Below are positions 19,557 through 31,148 of a DNA stretch of 46,516 nt, one piece after another; positions within the stretch are counted from its first letter, which is position 1; every line of letters starts with the position of its first letter. The notes beneath the pieces were generated by a model. It ran no database searches. It was not told the origin of the DNA and worked only from the letters and a program-made list of their open reading frames with translations. The stretch is taken from the NCBI GenBank assembly GCA_015852425.1, contig JAAAIG010000229.1, positions 1 through 46,516 of the forward strand, in the 5' to 3' direction. Source of the DNA: Gryganskiella cystojenkinii. Taxonomy: Eukaryota; Mortierellomycota; Mortierellomycetes; Mortierellales; Mortierellaceae. The position numbers and the translations under genes were made by a program.

Positions 19557-22500
19557 TTACGTCAGAGGCATAGCAGCATAGATGCCCGAGAGATCTGCGC
19601 CATTGCCGCCGCCATTGCCATTTCCGCCTCCACCGTTAGCATACCAGGCTCGCCTGTGACCCACAGGCAGTGGAGGCAACCCATGACGCTTCTGGAAATC
19701 ATCGTCCGTGAAACTCGAGACATGTTCCACTCCAGCATTGACCGTATCGATCACGTCCACGATCGTCTCCAGGATCGTCTCCTCAATACTCTGACGGAGA
19801 TGACGGACTAAGATCCCCCGGGTCATTGCATGCAAGAGTGGATTCTTGGTCTTGAGGATATCCATGTTCAACTTGCGAACTTCGACCCGACAGACCTTGA
19901 GCGCTACACAGTCCCTGCATTCCTCAAGGGTCGATTTCGGCCCAGCGTGATACTGGCTGCGAGATCGGGAACGATGACCATCATGTCCGCCCTTGTTGTC
20001 GGTAGTGGACGAAAAAAACACAGAGGTCAAGATAGGGTCGTCCGAGTAGATCTCACGAACGTTGGTTCTGTTTGCGTAGGCAAGTCGACGACCGCTGCGA
20101 CCGAGTCGCATGCTGTTTGTCGCAGGGACCCAACCTCCAAGGATTCGCTCTGTTTCCTGAGCCTGAGAGGAAGAAGGGGAACGCTCTCGATTTGGGTAGA
20201 GGAGCTGACTGAGGATCGTAAACGCAGACGAGGGAGACCGGTCCTCGGGTCCGACCGCGGCGGATCGGTGGAGATAGTACCCCTGGTTCGGGTTGCGATG
20301 GGCAGGGTGTTGACCGATTCTGGCACCAGTAGCAGGGTCGTTGCGAGGAGAACCCGTGGGTGCGCCAGGAGGGCTAGGTTCATAACGGTGATCACCACGA
20401 GAGAATAACCCGCGGCCCTCGGCAGGCAAACGCATGGATCCTTTGGGAGAATAAAGATCATGCAGAGCTGCAGCAGGTCGCATCGTCTCCGATTCAGGGA
20501 ATCGGCTTCTGAATCGGGTTGGGGCCATGGACTCTTGAGTGCGGCGGGGGCTCGGGGGCGAGATCGTGAATGAGATTTCGATCTCAAGACTGCCTGGAGG
20601 GATTCTAAGGTTCATTTCACCGACATCTGCGATCCGACCGACGAACGCGGACGTGATCGTAAAGAAGAACTGGACATGTTTGGCCAAGATTTCAACACCA
20701 GTACTGATGAATTGAGCGTGAGAAGATGAAGAAAGGAAGTTGAGTGCCATGTATATTCACAGGCTTGAGCAAACCCAGCAAGCATATCGGGAAGGACATT
20801 GACAAGTAAACAAAAACTCACATCTTCAGATGCCAGTAGCGAACCATCTTGTCCGAAATGGGATCAAAGGTCATGGTCGTGTTCAGATGAATGTTGCGCT
20901 GTGAAAAATTGGGAAATTCGAGGACCATACTATCCAAGTACATCTCGGAACTCTTGCCCTTCCAAGCGATCCCGGGCATGGGGACGGGAGCCATGTTTTG
21001 AGTGAGCGATCGAATAAGAGCCTGGAAATCGTGCATCATATCCCAATGGTTGCTGAACCCAGCATTATCACCCATGCGTTGACCCTTCACTGCTCCAGAG
21101 TCACGTTCGATCGATCGGCGAATAAAATAGGCAAAAACTCGTTCCATCGCCAAACAAGAATCCGTCTCCTCGCCACCCTCCCAGAGTTGATCGGCCGTGT
21201 TAACCAAGGTTCGCATCAATCGGTTGGAGGGACCACGAAAGTTCTCGTTGTCAAGCGTCAGACGAAGGGTATTGAAGAGTTCCTTGGCCGCGTTTGCATA
21301 GTCCGCTGTGCGGACAAACTTGCGCTCCGTCAGCGACAAACGAATAAACATCCAGAACGTGAGCAACGTGTTCTTGAACGTGGACTCTGTCTGGCTGACT
21401 CCGTAGATGTTGAAGATCTCTCGCAGGATGGAGCCACAGGCCGGGAAAATGTCCCTGACGAGGGCAGGGATCGAATGGTCGTCCTCTTCAATCTCCCCCG
21501 CCCGACGTTTGCGTTCACGCTCCAGGTCTTGTTCGCGATCATGTCCTCGATCGAATTGTTGTTGACGGCTGCTCATGGTTGGTGGCGACGGCGCAGGCGC
21601 AGTGGGGACCTCTCGAGTCAAGATCCAATCGCGCATATCATCCAGGAACTGGACCAACTCTTGTTTCGCGATGGTGTCGTCAAAGAGCTCACCAAAGACA
21701 TGCTGCAACTTGTTAATCACATAGGTGCGTTCATCATCGTCGAGCACACGAGGGTGTTCCCCGCACCAGACCCCGTTCGCGAGACCAAGCGCAGACTCGA
21801 GCAAATGGGCAATGACACAGATCCGGAAACGAAGACCCGGATTGGTCAATAATGTGGTCAAGAAGGTGAGGTTCTGAACGCGGGCCATGCGCAACGCAGG
21901 CTGAAGTTCAGTCGGACGAGGGAAGCGAACGCGAGTGGTGCTGACTGATGAGGTGATCAGCGATATAGTAGGGAAGCATAGCAGGAAAAAAAAGAAAAAA
22001 ATATTAACAAGATGGCAAGGTAGACCCTCATTCCCTTACCCCCCTCCTTCCGGTGATGGTTCAAACAAAAAAACGATGGGATTGGACTCATGAGAATGGT
22101 GGTCATCATGAAGATACTCGAAATCAGCCGACTCTCTGTTCATGGATTTGACCATACCAGGTCTCTCTCGCGCACGCACACAAATACACACATAAGGACT
22201 CTAGGAAGTGCAGCAAAGTTGAGAGTAAAACATACCAAAATGGATGCGGAGTGCTTCCTCTCGAGAAGATTCCTTCTCGGGGTCAACCGAGTGACGGTCG
22301 TCAGATCGGACATAAAGACCGTGGACGAGTCGGTCGATACTGTGCTTCTCCTTGAGATGCGAGTAAATAGTCCTGAACGAGGCTTGAAGCTCTTCTGTGC
22401 TCGAGACCGTGGGGACTTCGTAGGTCAAGGCAGGGGACGGATTCTGTAGTTGCGAAAGCATCCAGCCTGCAGGGATGACTCGGGTCTTGATTTTGGTAAT

Positions 22501-22734
22501 GGTAGGTCTGGTAAAGGAAATAGTGTACGCGAATAGAAGAGGGATGTGTGACGGGTAAGGAAGCGAAGAGTTAGGTCCAGTCTCCACTTCGAGAACAGGC
22601 GAAATTAAAGGAGGGAAGGAAGGCAGTGTCTGTTGTCACCTCCAAGCAGGAAAAAAAAATGTGTCCTGCGGGGCGATCTTTCCCTGTGGCTCGTTGGGTC
22701 CGATCCAGCCTGTTGTTTGACGGAGGGTCTCCAT
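19557..22734 (-). CDS. Conserved fungal protein of unknown function, possibly HAM1/BPI-like lipid-binding
   Basis: Four exons on the minus strand, 22640..22734, 22236..22507, 20822..21944 and 19557..20703, give 878 residues; all joins keep phase. The start METLRQTTGWIGPNEPQGKI was chosen because its exon splices in frame (donor GTGACA, slightly unusual). The middle is helical with charged segments (LTTLLTNPGLRFRICVIAHL, SILREIFNIYGVSQTESTF), followed by a region of beta character (MYLDSMVLEFPNFSQRNIHL, VEILAKHVQFFFTITSAFVG) and a helix near the C-terminus (KNPLLHAMTRGILVRHLRQS). This order recalls fungal HAM1-type BPI-fold lipid-binding proteins, but I saw no decisive motif. A disordered Arg/Ser/Pro-rich insert (roughly residues 540-760) and a Gly/Asn-rich tail are likely unstructured. 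No signal peptide or membrane span is evident. Confidence 0.75.
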
Positions 22735-23242
22735 TCGAGAGAGGAAACGAGATATGGTCTGGAAGGTATATAAGAAGGGTTGTGAAAAAGAAAGAAGGAA
22801 AAGAAGGGCGGTAGAGGAGAAGAAAAGAAGGGCGGTAGAGGAGAAGAAAAGAAGGGCGGTAGAGGAAAAGAAAAGAAGGGAACAAAGAGAGAAAGAAGGA
22901 AGGAACGAAGGAAGGCATCCGTGTGGGACCCTATCCACGATCTCGCTTAATGACCGCGTACCAAAGATATCACTTTTACACGCGAAAAACCAGCCAAAGA
23001 AAAAAATATATTTTAAGGGGTCCCAACATTGTCAACGCGGATTTTTTCGACCCAAAGAGGAGCGCATCGCCTTCATTTATTTCATTCCCCATTCCCTCCT
23101 TTGCCATCTCTCCATCTTTTTTATCGTCTTTTTCTGATTGTTCTCTCCGCTCTTTCCTTCTTCTTCTTCCTCCCTCCTATCCAGCTTTTTTCTTTCTCTC
23201 TCTCTCTCGCCTTTATCAAACTTACAAACCTATAATACACAC
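22735..23242. promoter_or_regulatory. Divergent promoter region with minisatellite
   Basis: These 508 bases separate divergent start codons of the 878-residue protein and the DUF2009 gene. The left half is almost purely purine on the plus strand and carries a 24-base tandem repeat; the right half (23090-23220) is pyrimidine-rich with TCTC runs, a common fungal leader composition. Confidence 0.5.
22800..22880 (+). repeat. 24-base purine-rich tandem repeat, about 3.3 copies
   Basis: The core GAAGGGCGGTAGAGGA recurs at 24-base spacing (GGG at 22806, 22830, 22854), and the unit is completed by GAAGAAAA. The plus strand is almost all purine apart from the CGGT in each unit. The period is a multiple of three, so frames across it stay open on both strands, but it lies between genes. 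Confidence 0.9.
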
Positions 23243-25923
23243 ATGTTTGGATCGGATCGGAAGCATCGTCTCGAGGAGATCCTCCAGCGCGATCAACTCG
23301 ACAGCGACAAGGAGAATGACGACGAACTCGACCAGGAGACCTCGACTGCAGTCGATGAACAGATGGAAGAAGACCTCGCGGCTGCAAAAGCCGCGGCTGA
23401 GGGTTTCTGCGTTGAATGCAAAGATCAAGAGGCCTTTTACGCCTGTGAACAGTGCGCCGAGGAGTTTTGTGAAGTCTGCTATGGTAATCACCGTTCTCCA
23501 GGATTACATCCCACTCTCTTTTTTCTTGTTTCTTTTTGCCCTTGAATGCATGCATGCATACAGCGCGTGCACTTCTGACATGCTCTATTGGATCATGGTC
23601 TGTTTTTTCTTAAAAAAAGGAATGATTCACCGGACAGGAAACAGAGTCAGGCACATCAAGAAAGAAATCTTCAAGCCCAATGGTCAATCTGTTTCCACGC
23701 CAGCAACATCTTCTTCTGTCAGTGGCCTCATCTCTGCCTCGACCTCCAAGGGCAGTTCCCTCAGCGGAGAGACTCTGGCGGACTTCCCAGAGGCCAAGGT
23801 CATTGTTTCGAGTGGCTCTTCTACCTTTGGGGACTGGATCCTGGACCGATCAAAGTACATTCCCATGCGTCTTGATCTGACGGAGCGAAAGCTGTTGCGT
23901 CTGTAAGTCGGCGTTCTTTTTTCTTCTTCTATGTTTTATCATCTTCTTTATGTTATTGCTCATTTACGTGTCGCATCCACCTGTTATGCTCTTTCTCTTA
24001 CTCCCTCTCCTTGAACAATTGGTGTGTGCGTGTGCTTGCTCATTGATGGTTCCTGACAACGTTGCTCTCTATTTTTTACTTTCATCATTTAGTCTTGAAG
24101 CCGCTCTGAACGTCAGTGAGTACACGGACAAGGTCGACATTCTCTCTTACACCAGCAAATCGAAGCGTATCATCCATCAGATCAAAGACCTCTGCGCCAT
24201 CATTTCTGGTCTTGTTGGTAAGAACATCAATTTATTGCCTCGCCTTTTTTTTTTTTTTTTTTNNNNNNNNNNAGTTTGGATTTGTAAATGCTTTAGTACT
24301 GTATAAGCGTTTCTGACATTATTGAACTCCTTCCTCCACATTCCATCAAATCTTTTAATAGTGGCCAACGATTACCGTCGCGGACAAGAGTTGTTTGCGG
24401 ACAAGAGTTTCGAGGACAATGAGGAGTTTTTCCAGATCATTTTCGAGATTGGTCGTCGCCACAAGATCATGAACCCAGAGAAGATGAGAAGTGCATATGG
24501 CAAATTGATGTACCTGTTGATGGATTCATCCATGGATGAGATCGAGTCGACCCTGGGCTTTAGCTGTGTCATCCCCATCAAGACTGTTCATGGATACCTC
24601 AAAGAGAGAGGTGGGCTGGACGTTCTCCGGGATGACAATGTGGTGGAAGCCACAAAGGAGATCATCTCGGATGGCAAGACCCGTCAACAAATTCAACTCG
24701 AGATCCGTAGGAAAGAGAGAGCGATTGAGCAATTGAGTCGCAAGTACGCGAATGGCAATCTGACACCCGACGAGATAAAGGTCTGTCTTTACTCCATTGG
24801 TGACAACCACAGCTTCCTGCGGACGAACCGGTAAGCGAAAAAAGAAAAAAAAAATGAAGACGTACAGCTATGGTACTGGTATGCATCCTTGATTTTCTTT
24901 TATTTATACTCTATTTGCCCGGTGCTAACGTCTTATTATCTCGCAAATATGTTCCGACGTATAATAGTGACCCCTGCGACAAAATGCTCAAGTACTTGAC
25001 AAAGTACTTCCATCCCACCAACATCGAGGACGGATTTTCATTGGCAATTCAGTCGGGTCGTCAGGGCGCACGATTGACCCATAACCATGAGACGCAGTAC
25101 TTTTACATCAACCAGACCCTGAATCTCTGGCGCGAAATCGCGCACGAGATGTTTTACCTCTGGATGCTCTCGGATCTGGACATGTTGGACAATGATTACC
25201 GTCTTCGCGATACAGGACAGGGTCTCCAGCGTCTCCAGAGTTGCCCTGCAGTCTCCAAGGCAATGCACACGATTCTGCACAAGGCGCAACAGAAGGCTGG
25301 TCATTGGGTCGGCAGTTCTGTGATCCATTTGGGCGACAGCAATGTGCCGAATGCATTCATGTTTATTGACAAGTACAACCAGGTCGCCAGGATATTGAAC
25401 CCGATCATCACAACATTGGAAAAGATTGAAGAAATTGCGAAGGATGAGGGGATCCATTCCTATATCCGGGATAGTTTCGGAGGTGTCGAGAACTTGCGCA
25501 AGGAGATTGTCTGTGACTTTTTCCGTAGCGCGTTCGATGGCTCTGGTGCAGACAACTTCTTCTCTGCTGGTATGTGTCTTATATTTTTTTTATGAGATGT
25601 TTCGACTATGTTCTTTGTAAGAATTCGAAATTTTGTGCGAGATGGAATACTAAACAAAAATTCTCGTTGACTTCTTTCGCAATAATAGGCTCATGCATTG
25701 ACGGAAGATTGACCTCTGCCTGGAACTGGTGCTCGCAGATCGAAAAGAAGCCCTTCTTCCCCATCTTCTTGCTCACTGTAAGGTTCTTGTGCTCTGACTA
25801 TGCCTCGAATGATTTCTATGCGTGGACACCGCACGGTTTGAAACTGACTCCCCCCTTTTTTTGCTTGTACTTGCTTGATTTGCATAGGGCTTTGTCGGGT
25901 TCGATGGCGAGACTTGGTCATAA
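23243..25923 (+). CDS. B-box/DUF2009 (UPF0652) family protein
   Basis: Seven exons, 23243..23483, 23620..23902, 24093..24217, 24362..24830, 24968..25569, 25689..25777 and 25888..25923, give 614 residues. The N-terminus is acidic, then a B-box-like zinc finger spans about residues 57-95 (CVECKDQEAFYACEQCAEEF, CEVCYGMIHRTGNRVRH). The remainder is the conserved DUF2009 region: LTERKLLRLLEAALNVSEYT, IFEIGRRHKIMNPEKMRSAY, IGDNHSFLRTNRDPCDKM, YRLRDTGQGLQRLQSCPAVS, WVGSSVIHLGDSNVPNAFMF, and the ending GSCIDGRLTSAWNWCSQIEK followed by GFVGFDGETWS. The family is widespread in fungi, plants and protists, but I know of no established biochemical function. The third intron contains a 10-N gap, outside the coding part. 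Confidence 0.92.
24263..24272. other. Assembly gap (10 N) inside an intron
   Basis: Ten Ns follow an 18-base T run within the third intron of the DUF2009 gene. The coding sequence on either side joins in frame, so the gap does not affect the protein model. Confidence 0.95.
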
Positions 25924-26185
25924 ACTGGGAGGGTTCCTTACTTGTACGCATATTTGGCTTATTTAACATGTGCGACTGGAGGATTGCTGACTACACAATT
26001 GCTATTTGCAACAAAAAAATATGAATAAAAAAGAAAAAGTAGAATAAAAAAGAGTGACTGCTGGGCGAAATAGGAAGAAAAGAAAAGGCGTGGTTTGATT
26101 CGAATTCATTCTTTTCATGTTCATTCCTTCATTCCGCCAACTCCTTTCCTTCATTCAACACTGACTCAAACCTCAATTACAAATA

Positions 26186-27080
26186 ATGTCCCGCAAAACT
26201 GACAGAACCAAAGCTGGTATACATTTTTGTGCCACAGACAAACTTTTCCCCCTGGAGCTTGCACATTGTTGCTCTCAAAGCGTCTGGCTCTGGTGATTGC
26301 ATTAACCTTAATGCTTTTTTCATTTTTTTTTATTTTATTTTATTTTTGGGAAACTCCCTCCTTTCTGAACCTTTTACAGCCCCCAAAGTCCTGGACGGGG
26401 CAACGAGGGCACGGCAACTTCGACATCACCTCGAATCCCTTGAGCGAGACAACTTTGTGGCCTTGAATGAGTTTGAAGCCATCATTGCCACCGCTGCAGC
26501 TGCAGCCTCTGCTCCGGGACCTGTAAACTTGGACCCGACAAAGCTTGGAGGTGTCTTTCCAGGCATGGACTCTGTCGGAAACTTGGTCGGAGGGATCGTT
26601 GGGACAGTGGGCGCATCCGGTGCTGGATCAGGCGTGGCAGGGACTAGTATCTTGCCCACATCCAGAAGCAAGGCTGGAAAGAAGGATGGGACGGCTGGTG
26701 CTGGAGGCATCCTGGCGACCAAGAAGCCAGTCTTGCCCAAAACGCCGCTGAACCAGTTGCTGTTGGAGTTGAACTTGGATTCACCGCAAAAAGTCGGGGA
26801 GGTTAACTATTTGACGGCGAATGTGGGACCCAGTCGGTACCCGGATCGACAGTTTTGTTCAGTCTGTGGTTGGAAGGGCACATATCGATGTTCAAAGTGT
26901 GGGATGCGGTATTGTGATCTCCGGTGTCTGCGGACCCACGAAGAGACTAGGTAAAGTAATCTATTCGATTGATGAAAAAGGGCGCTCTTAAAAAGAAAAA
27001 GAGTATATTCGCGAAAGACATCTAACTCCAAGATTTATTGTACGATCTTATCTTGTAGGTGCATGAAATTCACGATCTAA
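26186..27080 (+). CDS. VPS71: HIT zinc-finger protein ZNHIT1/Vps71, SWR1/SRCAP complex subunit
   Basis: Nuclear subunit of the chromatin remodeller that deposits histone H2A.Z. Three exons, 26186..26216, 26380..26950 and 27059..27080, give 207 residues; the first exon codes for only ten residues (MSRKTDRTKA). An N-terminal segment ARQLRHHLESLERDNF matches the conserved helix of the family. The HIT zinc finger is at the C-terminus: FCSVCGWKGTYRCSKCGMRY, then CDLRCLRTHEETRCMK, giving the Cys/His set C-x2-C, C-x2-C, C-x3-C, H, C. The middle carries an Ala/Gly/Ser-rich insert (about residues 45-135) with SILPTSRSKAGKKDG that looks disordered. The stop lies 94 bases from the convergent stop of the coiled-coil gene. 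Confidence 0.9.
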
Positions 27081-27174
27081 CCAAGGGAATGCTCGTGCGC
27101 TAGCTGTGTCCTTCTCGTCAAGGATTTCCCTTGTGTTTTGTATTATTAAGCTGTACATTAGTCTATTCCTTTTT

Positions 27175-30100
27175 TCAATAAGAATCTCCTGTCCCCCCTG
27201 ATGGAACAACAGTCGCATTGTCATCCAACTCGTCCGCAAACTCGACATGGTTCAAGACATCGAGCAACTCGCTCCACTCTTGCAATCTCTGTAGCGTCAC
27301 CTCCAAGGGTTGAGAACAAGTCTTGCCTGGTGGGATCTCAGATTCCAGTACATCTCTCTTCTTGTCCTTGACGCTATTGCTACGGAAAGACCGCACTTTT
27401 TGAACTCGAACAAGCCCCTCCATGATCTCGGGTTCCCAAATCACCTTTTCAGTCTTGGCGATGAATCGTCGTAGCTGCGGCAGATCCTGAACAATGAGCT
27501 CGATCTCCTCCAGAGCAGGAAGAATTTCACTCTGTCGATCCACCCCAATGCGAGCCATGATCTCTTGTGTGAGGGTCTTGTACTCTGTTATCACCTTTTC
27601 GAGGCGTTCGTCTACTGCTACGAGAGGATAATAAGAGAGAAGTACGGTCAGGGTCAAGCACCAGCAATTGACACAAAATGCCAAAAAAAAAAGAGTAAGA
27701 AAAATGTAAATATCCAGCCCCTCACTGTTCTAGTCATCGTGCTATACATACCATGGTCGTCCGTGGCTGCATCCAAGAGCTGTTGTGTGAGTTTCTTGTT
27801 ACTGAGCTTCAGCCTCCTGTTCTCCAACACCACTTCAGTCCTGCGCTCCTCCAGGTCCTCCAGTTCCTGAGCTTTTGTTGGTGATGTTGTTTCTGCATTT
27901 GTAGAAGCTGGAACCAGAGACAATCTAGTTTTTAGAGCCTGCAGCTCCTGTTCAATCTTGGCTATATGGTCCTTCCAACCTGGATCCACTGATTGTAGCT
28001 GTGCTTGTTGTTGGACCGACTCCTCTTTTCCCTTCTCTTGCTTCGCGGGTGTCCCCACAGCGATGGCCTCTGCGCTGTTTTGCGCCAGCGCCAATGACTC
28101 GAGTTCCAAAGTGACCCGGTTGAGGTTAGAAGTGAGTTCCTCGATCTCGACCGTCATCTCCTGTTCCTTATCTCTCAGGATCCGGCTTTCTCTATTGGAT
28201 TCGCTCAATTTGGCCTGTCAAAATGAAAAAAAGAAATATAAGATATTTGTCAAAGAGTCAAGGAATAAACAAAAGCAGGCTAAAGAACGCCCGCTTTACC
28301 TGTGTCGTTTCCAACTGCCGATTAAGCTCTGCAATCCTCCTGTCCGACTCCTCCTTATCATGGTTGTTGATCTCGTCGTCATCGTTATTATTATCGCCTG
28401 TTGCAAACTGGTTCGCGATAATTTGATCTGTCATCTGATGGATGACTTCTTTTTGCTTTTCGTACATGCCGCCAAGTTTCTGGACAAACTCCATCATCTC
28501 ACAGAGTCCACCCTGTTCGACCACATCATCCGTCAATCCGTCGAGCGATCCTTCCAGGGTTGTTGTCAAGGGCATGAACCCAAGTCGACCCAGCATAGCC
28601 TTGAGATCCTTGATTGTTTGATGAACATTTTGCACCTATGTCAAATCAAATAAAAAAGGACCGTGTTGAGGTTTGATTAGATCATTCTAGTCCGTAGGGG
28701 ACCAATTAAATGATTTCTACTGTCGCCTTTTTGCTGCCTGTAACGTTTTTACCTTCTCTTCCTCCTGCTCATCCTGGGGATTGGGTATAATGGCTTGGCT
28801 CTTTTTCACTGGCGAATTGTTCTTGTTCGTCACCCGCGTGAATCTTGAAGAGCCAGGAATGACAGTTTGGACTGGCGATGCTGGCAGCGGCGCTTTTGGC
28901 TCAGTTTCCTCCGCTACATTGACTGATGCTTCATTATGTTCTTCTGCTTCTACTTCTGCTGGTGGTGACCTCTCGGTGACAATATCCTCTTCAACTTCTT
29001 GCGTTGGCTCATGTGGGTGCACAACCGGCTCCCATGACTCGTGTGTCTCTTCCTCATCGCCCATTTCCTCCTCCCCTTCCTCCTCCACTCCTTCTCCAGC
29101 ATACGCCCTTTCTTGCTCTTGGTCTTCCTCTTCGTCATCTTCACTTTCGTCCTCTACAGTATGCAACTTCTCTTCCGGTAGTTGAATATGACGGCCGAGT
29201 TTACTCCTCGAACTCTGCTGTTGTGCATCGTTGTGGGTATTACTGTAGGTACCATAGCCATAATTCTTGGGTGCCTTCATCGCTGATCGAAACATCGGTT
29301 TTGGTAGATCGGCAAAGTTTGTGATCGTCTGTCCATTGGGATCCTCTGTGGCCATCGTATTCGTTGTTGTGGTAGTGGTGGTCGTTGCCGATGTCCTCCT
29401 CATGGGCGATTCTGTTGTCACGGATGGTATTCCCGTCGGCCGTGCCAATCCAGATCTTTGTGGGATGCCTGAAGGTCTTTGTGAGACACCGGTAGGTCTC
29501 TGTCTAGGACTCTCTATTATATTGTCGCGAAAATAAAAATGAAAAAGTTAAGTCGACTGACAATGGCCTTACTTCAGTCATTGGGAGGTGTACTCCATGA
29601 AATATTACCTTCGATCGAGACACTTCGACGGAGTCTTGGTGGCTGAAGTCGACTCGGTTGGTCCGAATACTGTGGTTGTTGCTGGTATTGTTGTTGTTGT
29701 TGTTGTTGTCTGAACGGCATCGTCCTTCTGGGTGTCATTGGAGATGCTCTCGGCGTGACCCTCTGGTCCAGCTATATTACGCGGACGACATCAAGGAGAT
29801 TAAACATATTAGTTATTACGTCGATAACAGATTTCCAAGGTCTCCTGTAACAACGAGATTCAACATAGTAAAGAAAAATGTCGTTTTACAATGCTGCTCC
29901 TGACCTGACGCCTTGGCGTGCTCCCTGAGTACTCTGTATAGTTTGCCTCATCTTGCGGGTAGTATTGTTGTTGTTGTCGATTTGGATCAAAGTGAAGAGG
30001 CTCATGATCATGAAGCTGCTGTTGAATCTCCTCTTGATCCTGAGTACCGTCAATGAGATAACGCATAATGGACGCGCGAGAGTTGTCGTCCGTCTCGTGG

Positions 30101-30417
30101 TACTGCTGCTGTACAGAAGCTCGACCGCGGCGCTGTTGCTGTTGCTGTAGTTGAGCTGGATTCTTTCCATCAACGATATCAACAATGAGTCCTATATCAG
30201 CGTCATCGATACTGCTGCGGTCTTCGTGCTCGTCGTCGTGTTCCTGAGCGCCTTCCTTTTGTTGACCCTCATTGTTGAGGTTGTTGAGGACACCTCGCAG
30301 GAAATGGTCATCGCGTGTGACACTGGGATGGTCAAAGGAACGTCCTGATGCTCCGTGGAGGTTATAGTCTTCTGAGAATGTCTGGGAGTCGTACTCGCGT
30401 GAGGGGTCCCAGTCCAT
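27175..30417 (-). CDS. Large coiled-coil protein with basic, Gln-rich N-terminus
   Basis: Six exons on the minus strand, 29905..30417, 29609..29771, 28753..29513, 28300..28635, 27752..28214 and 27175..27617, give 892 residues. The N-terminal 170 residues are Asp/Gln/His-rich; residues 170-300 are basic with PRQRPTGVSQRPSGIPQRSG and a poly-Gln tract; a strongly acidic stretch follows (around 29050-29170). From about residue 480 on the protein is helical: VQNVHQTIKDLKAMLGRLGF, then QLETTQAKLSESNRESRILR and heptad-rich segments, ending LEVTLQRLQEWSELLDVLNH. The Ser/Pro/Arg region before a coiled coil is typical of microtubule- or spindle-pole-associated proteins, and the helix ending in G-F-x-P-L recalls ADIP/Msd1 or CEP70, but this is only a resemblance. 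I assign no function. Confidence 0.78.
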
Positions 30418-31148
30418 GACTGGAGAATGTGATTAATATGAGGAGAAAAAGGGCACTGTGAAATGGAATGAAGTGAGGGAACACGAGATGTGTCAAACAA
30501 GAACGAAATCACCCAAAAAAAAAAAGGTACAGCGTGACTGTCCTTCCACAACCACAAAATGCGCCCACTTCTCATTGTTGTTGACACCAAAGTCTTCTTT
30601 TACGTCTGCACAATGATGGGATAGAGGCTCTGCCCTTGAGCAAAAGATCATCGAAACACAGAGCTGAAATGAGTCGTGGGACTCCTCTTTCTTTAAACAA
30701 ACGTGCACGTTCGCTGCAACAACGATCGCAAGCACGATAGTCTGCATGAGAGACCACATTCTTTCCTTGGCTTCCAGCGTTCCTTCCTGAAATGAGCTTA
30801 GGGTCTAGCAAGTGCTCTCCAAAATGAGAAACAGGCTTCCCAACCGGCTGCTGAAAGAAACGAGTGTACAAACGAATTTTGTGTGACCCTGGATACGCAA
30901 GGATTCTGTTTCGCTCCAATGGATATTTCTAAGAAGTAAAAACAAGTGAGACCACTTGTCGCGTTTTCTTGTAGGCATCCAAAAGGGCGCTGTTTTAAGA
31001 AAAAAAAAGATCGGGTTCCACCCTGGACCCTCCTCGCGTCATATAAAATGAAGACCCTCAAAAAACTGTCGAAGTTCCGCCTTCTCTTCTCTCTCCATAC
31101 TCTAACATCATAAGCCCACACATACAAAAAAAAAATAACATCTCCCGA
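30418..31148. other. Divergent intergenic region, 731 bases
   Basis: This region holds the promoters of the coiled-coil gene (left) and the GH16 gene (right). Short open frames on the minus strand (30572-30919) lack start context or family resemblance. The only clear element is the TATA box listed separately. Confidence 0.5.
31042..31048 (+). promoter_or_regulatory. TATA box of the GH16 gene
   Basis: TATAAAA lies 107 bases upstream of the GH16 start codon, followed by a pyrimidine-rich leader (around 31080-31100) that could hold the transcription start. Most other genes in the window lack such a box, so this gene may be more tightly regulated. Confidence 0.55.

Noticed and set aside
20998..21852. 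284-residue plus-strand open frame
   Set aside because: It lies antisense to a long exon of the 878-residue protein, shows no known motif, and has the composition expected of a shadow frame.
22754..23137. Frame with repeated RRAVEEKK units
   Set aside because: The repeat comes from the 24-base minisatellite, stays open only because the period is a multiple of three, and shows no family or splice pattern.
30572..30919. 115-residue minus-strand frame with a Cys-rich patch (YRACDRCCSERARL)
   Set aside because: It faintly recalls a Zn2Cys6 start, but the cysteine spacing is wrong and it lies in a promoter region.
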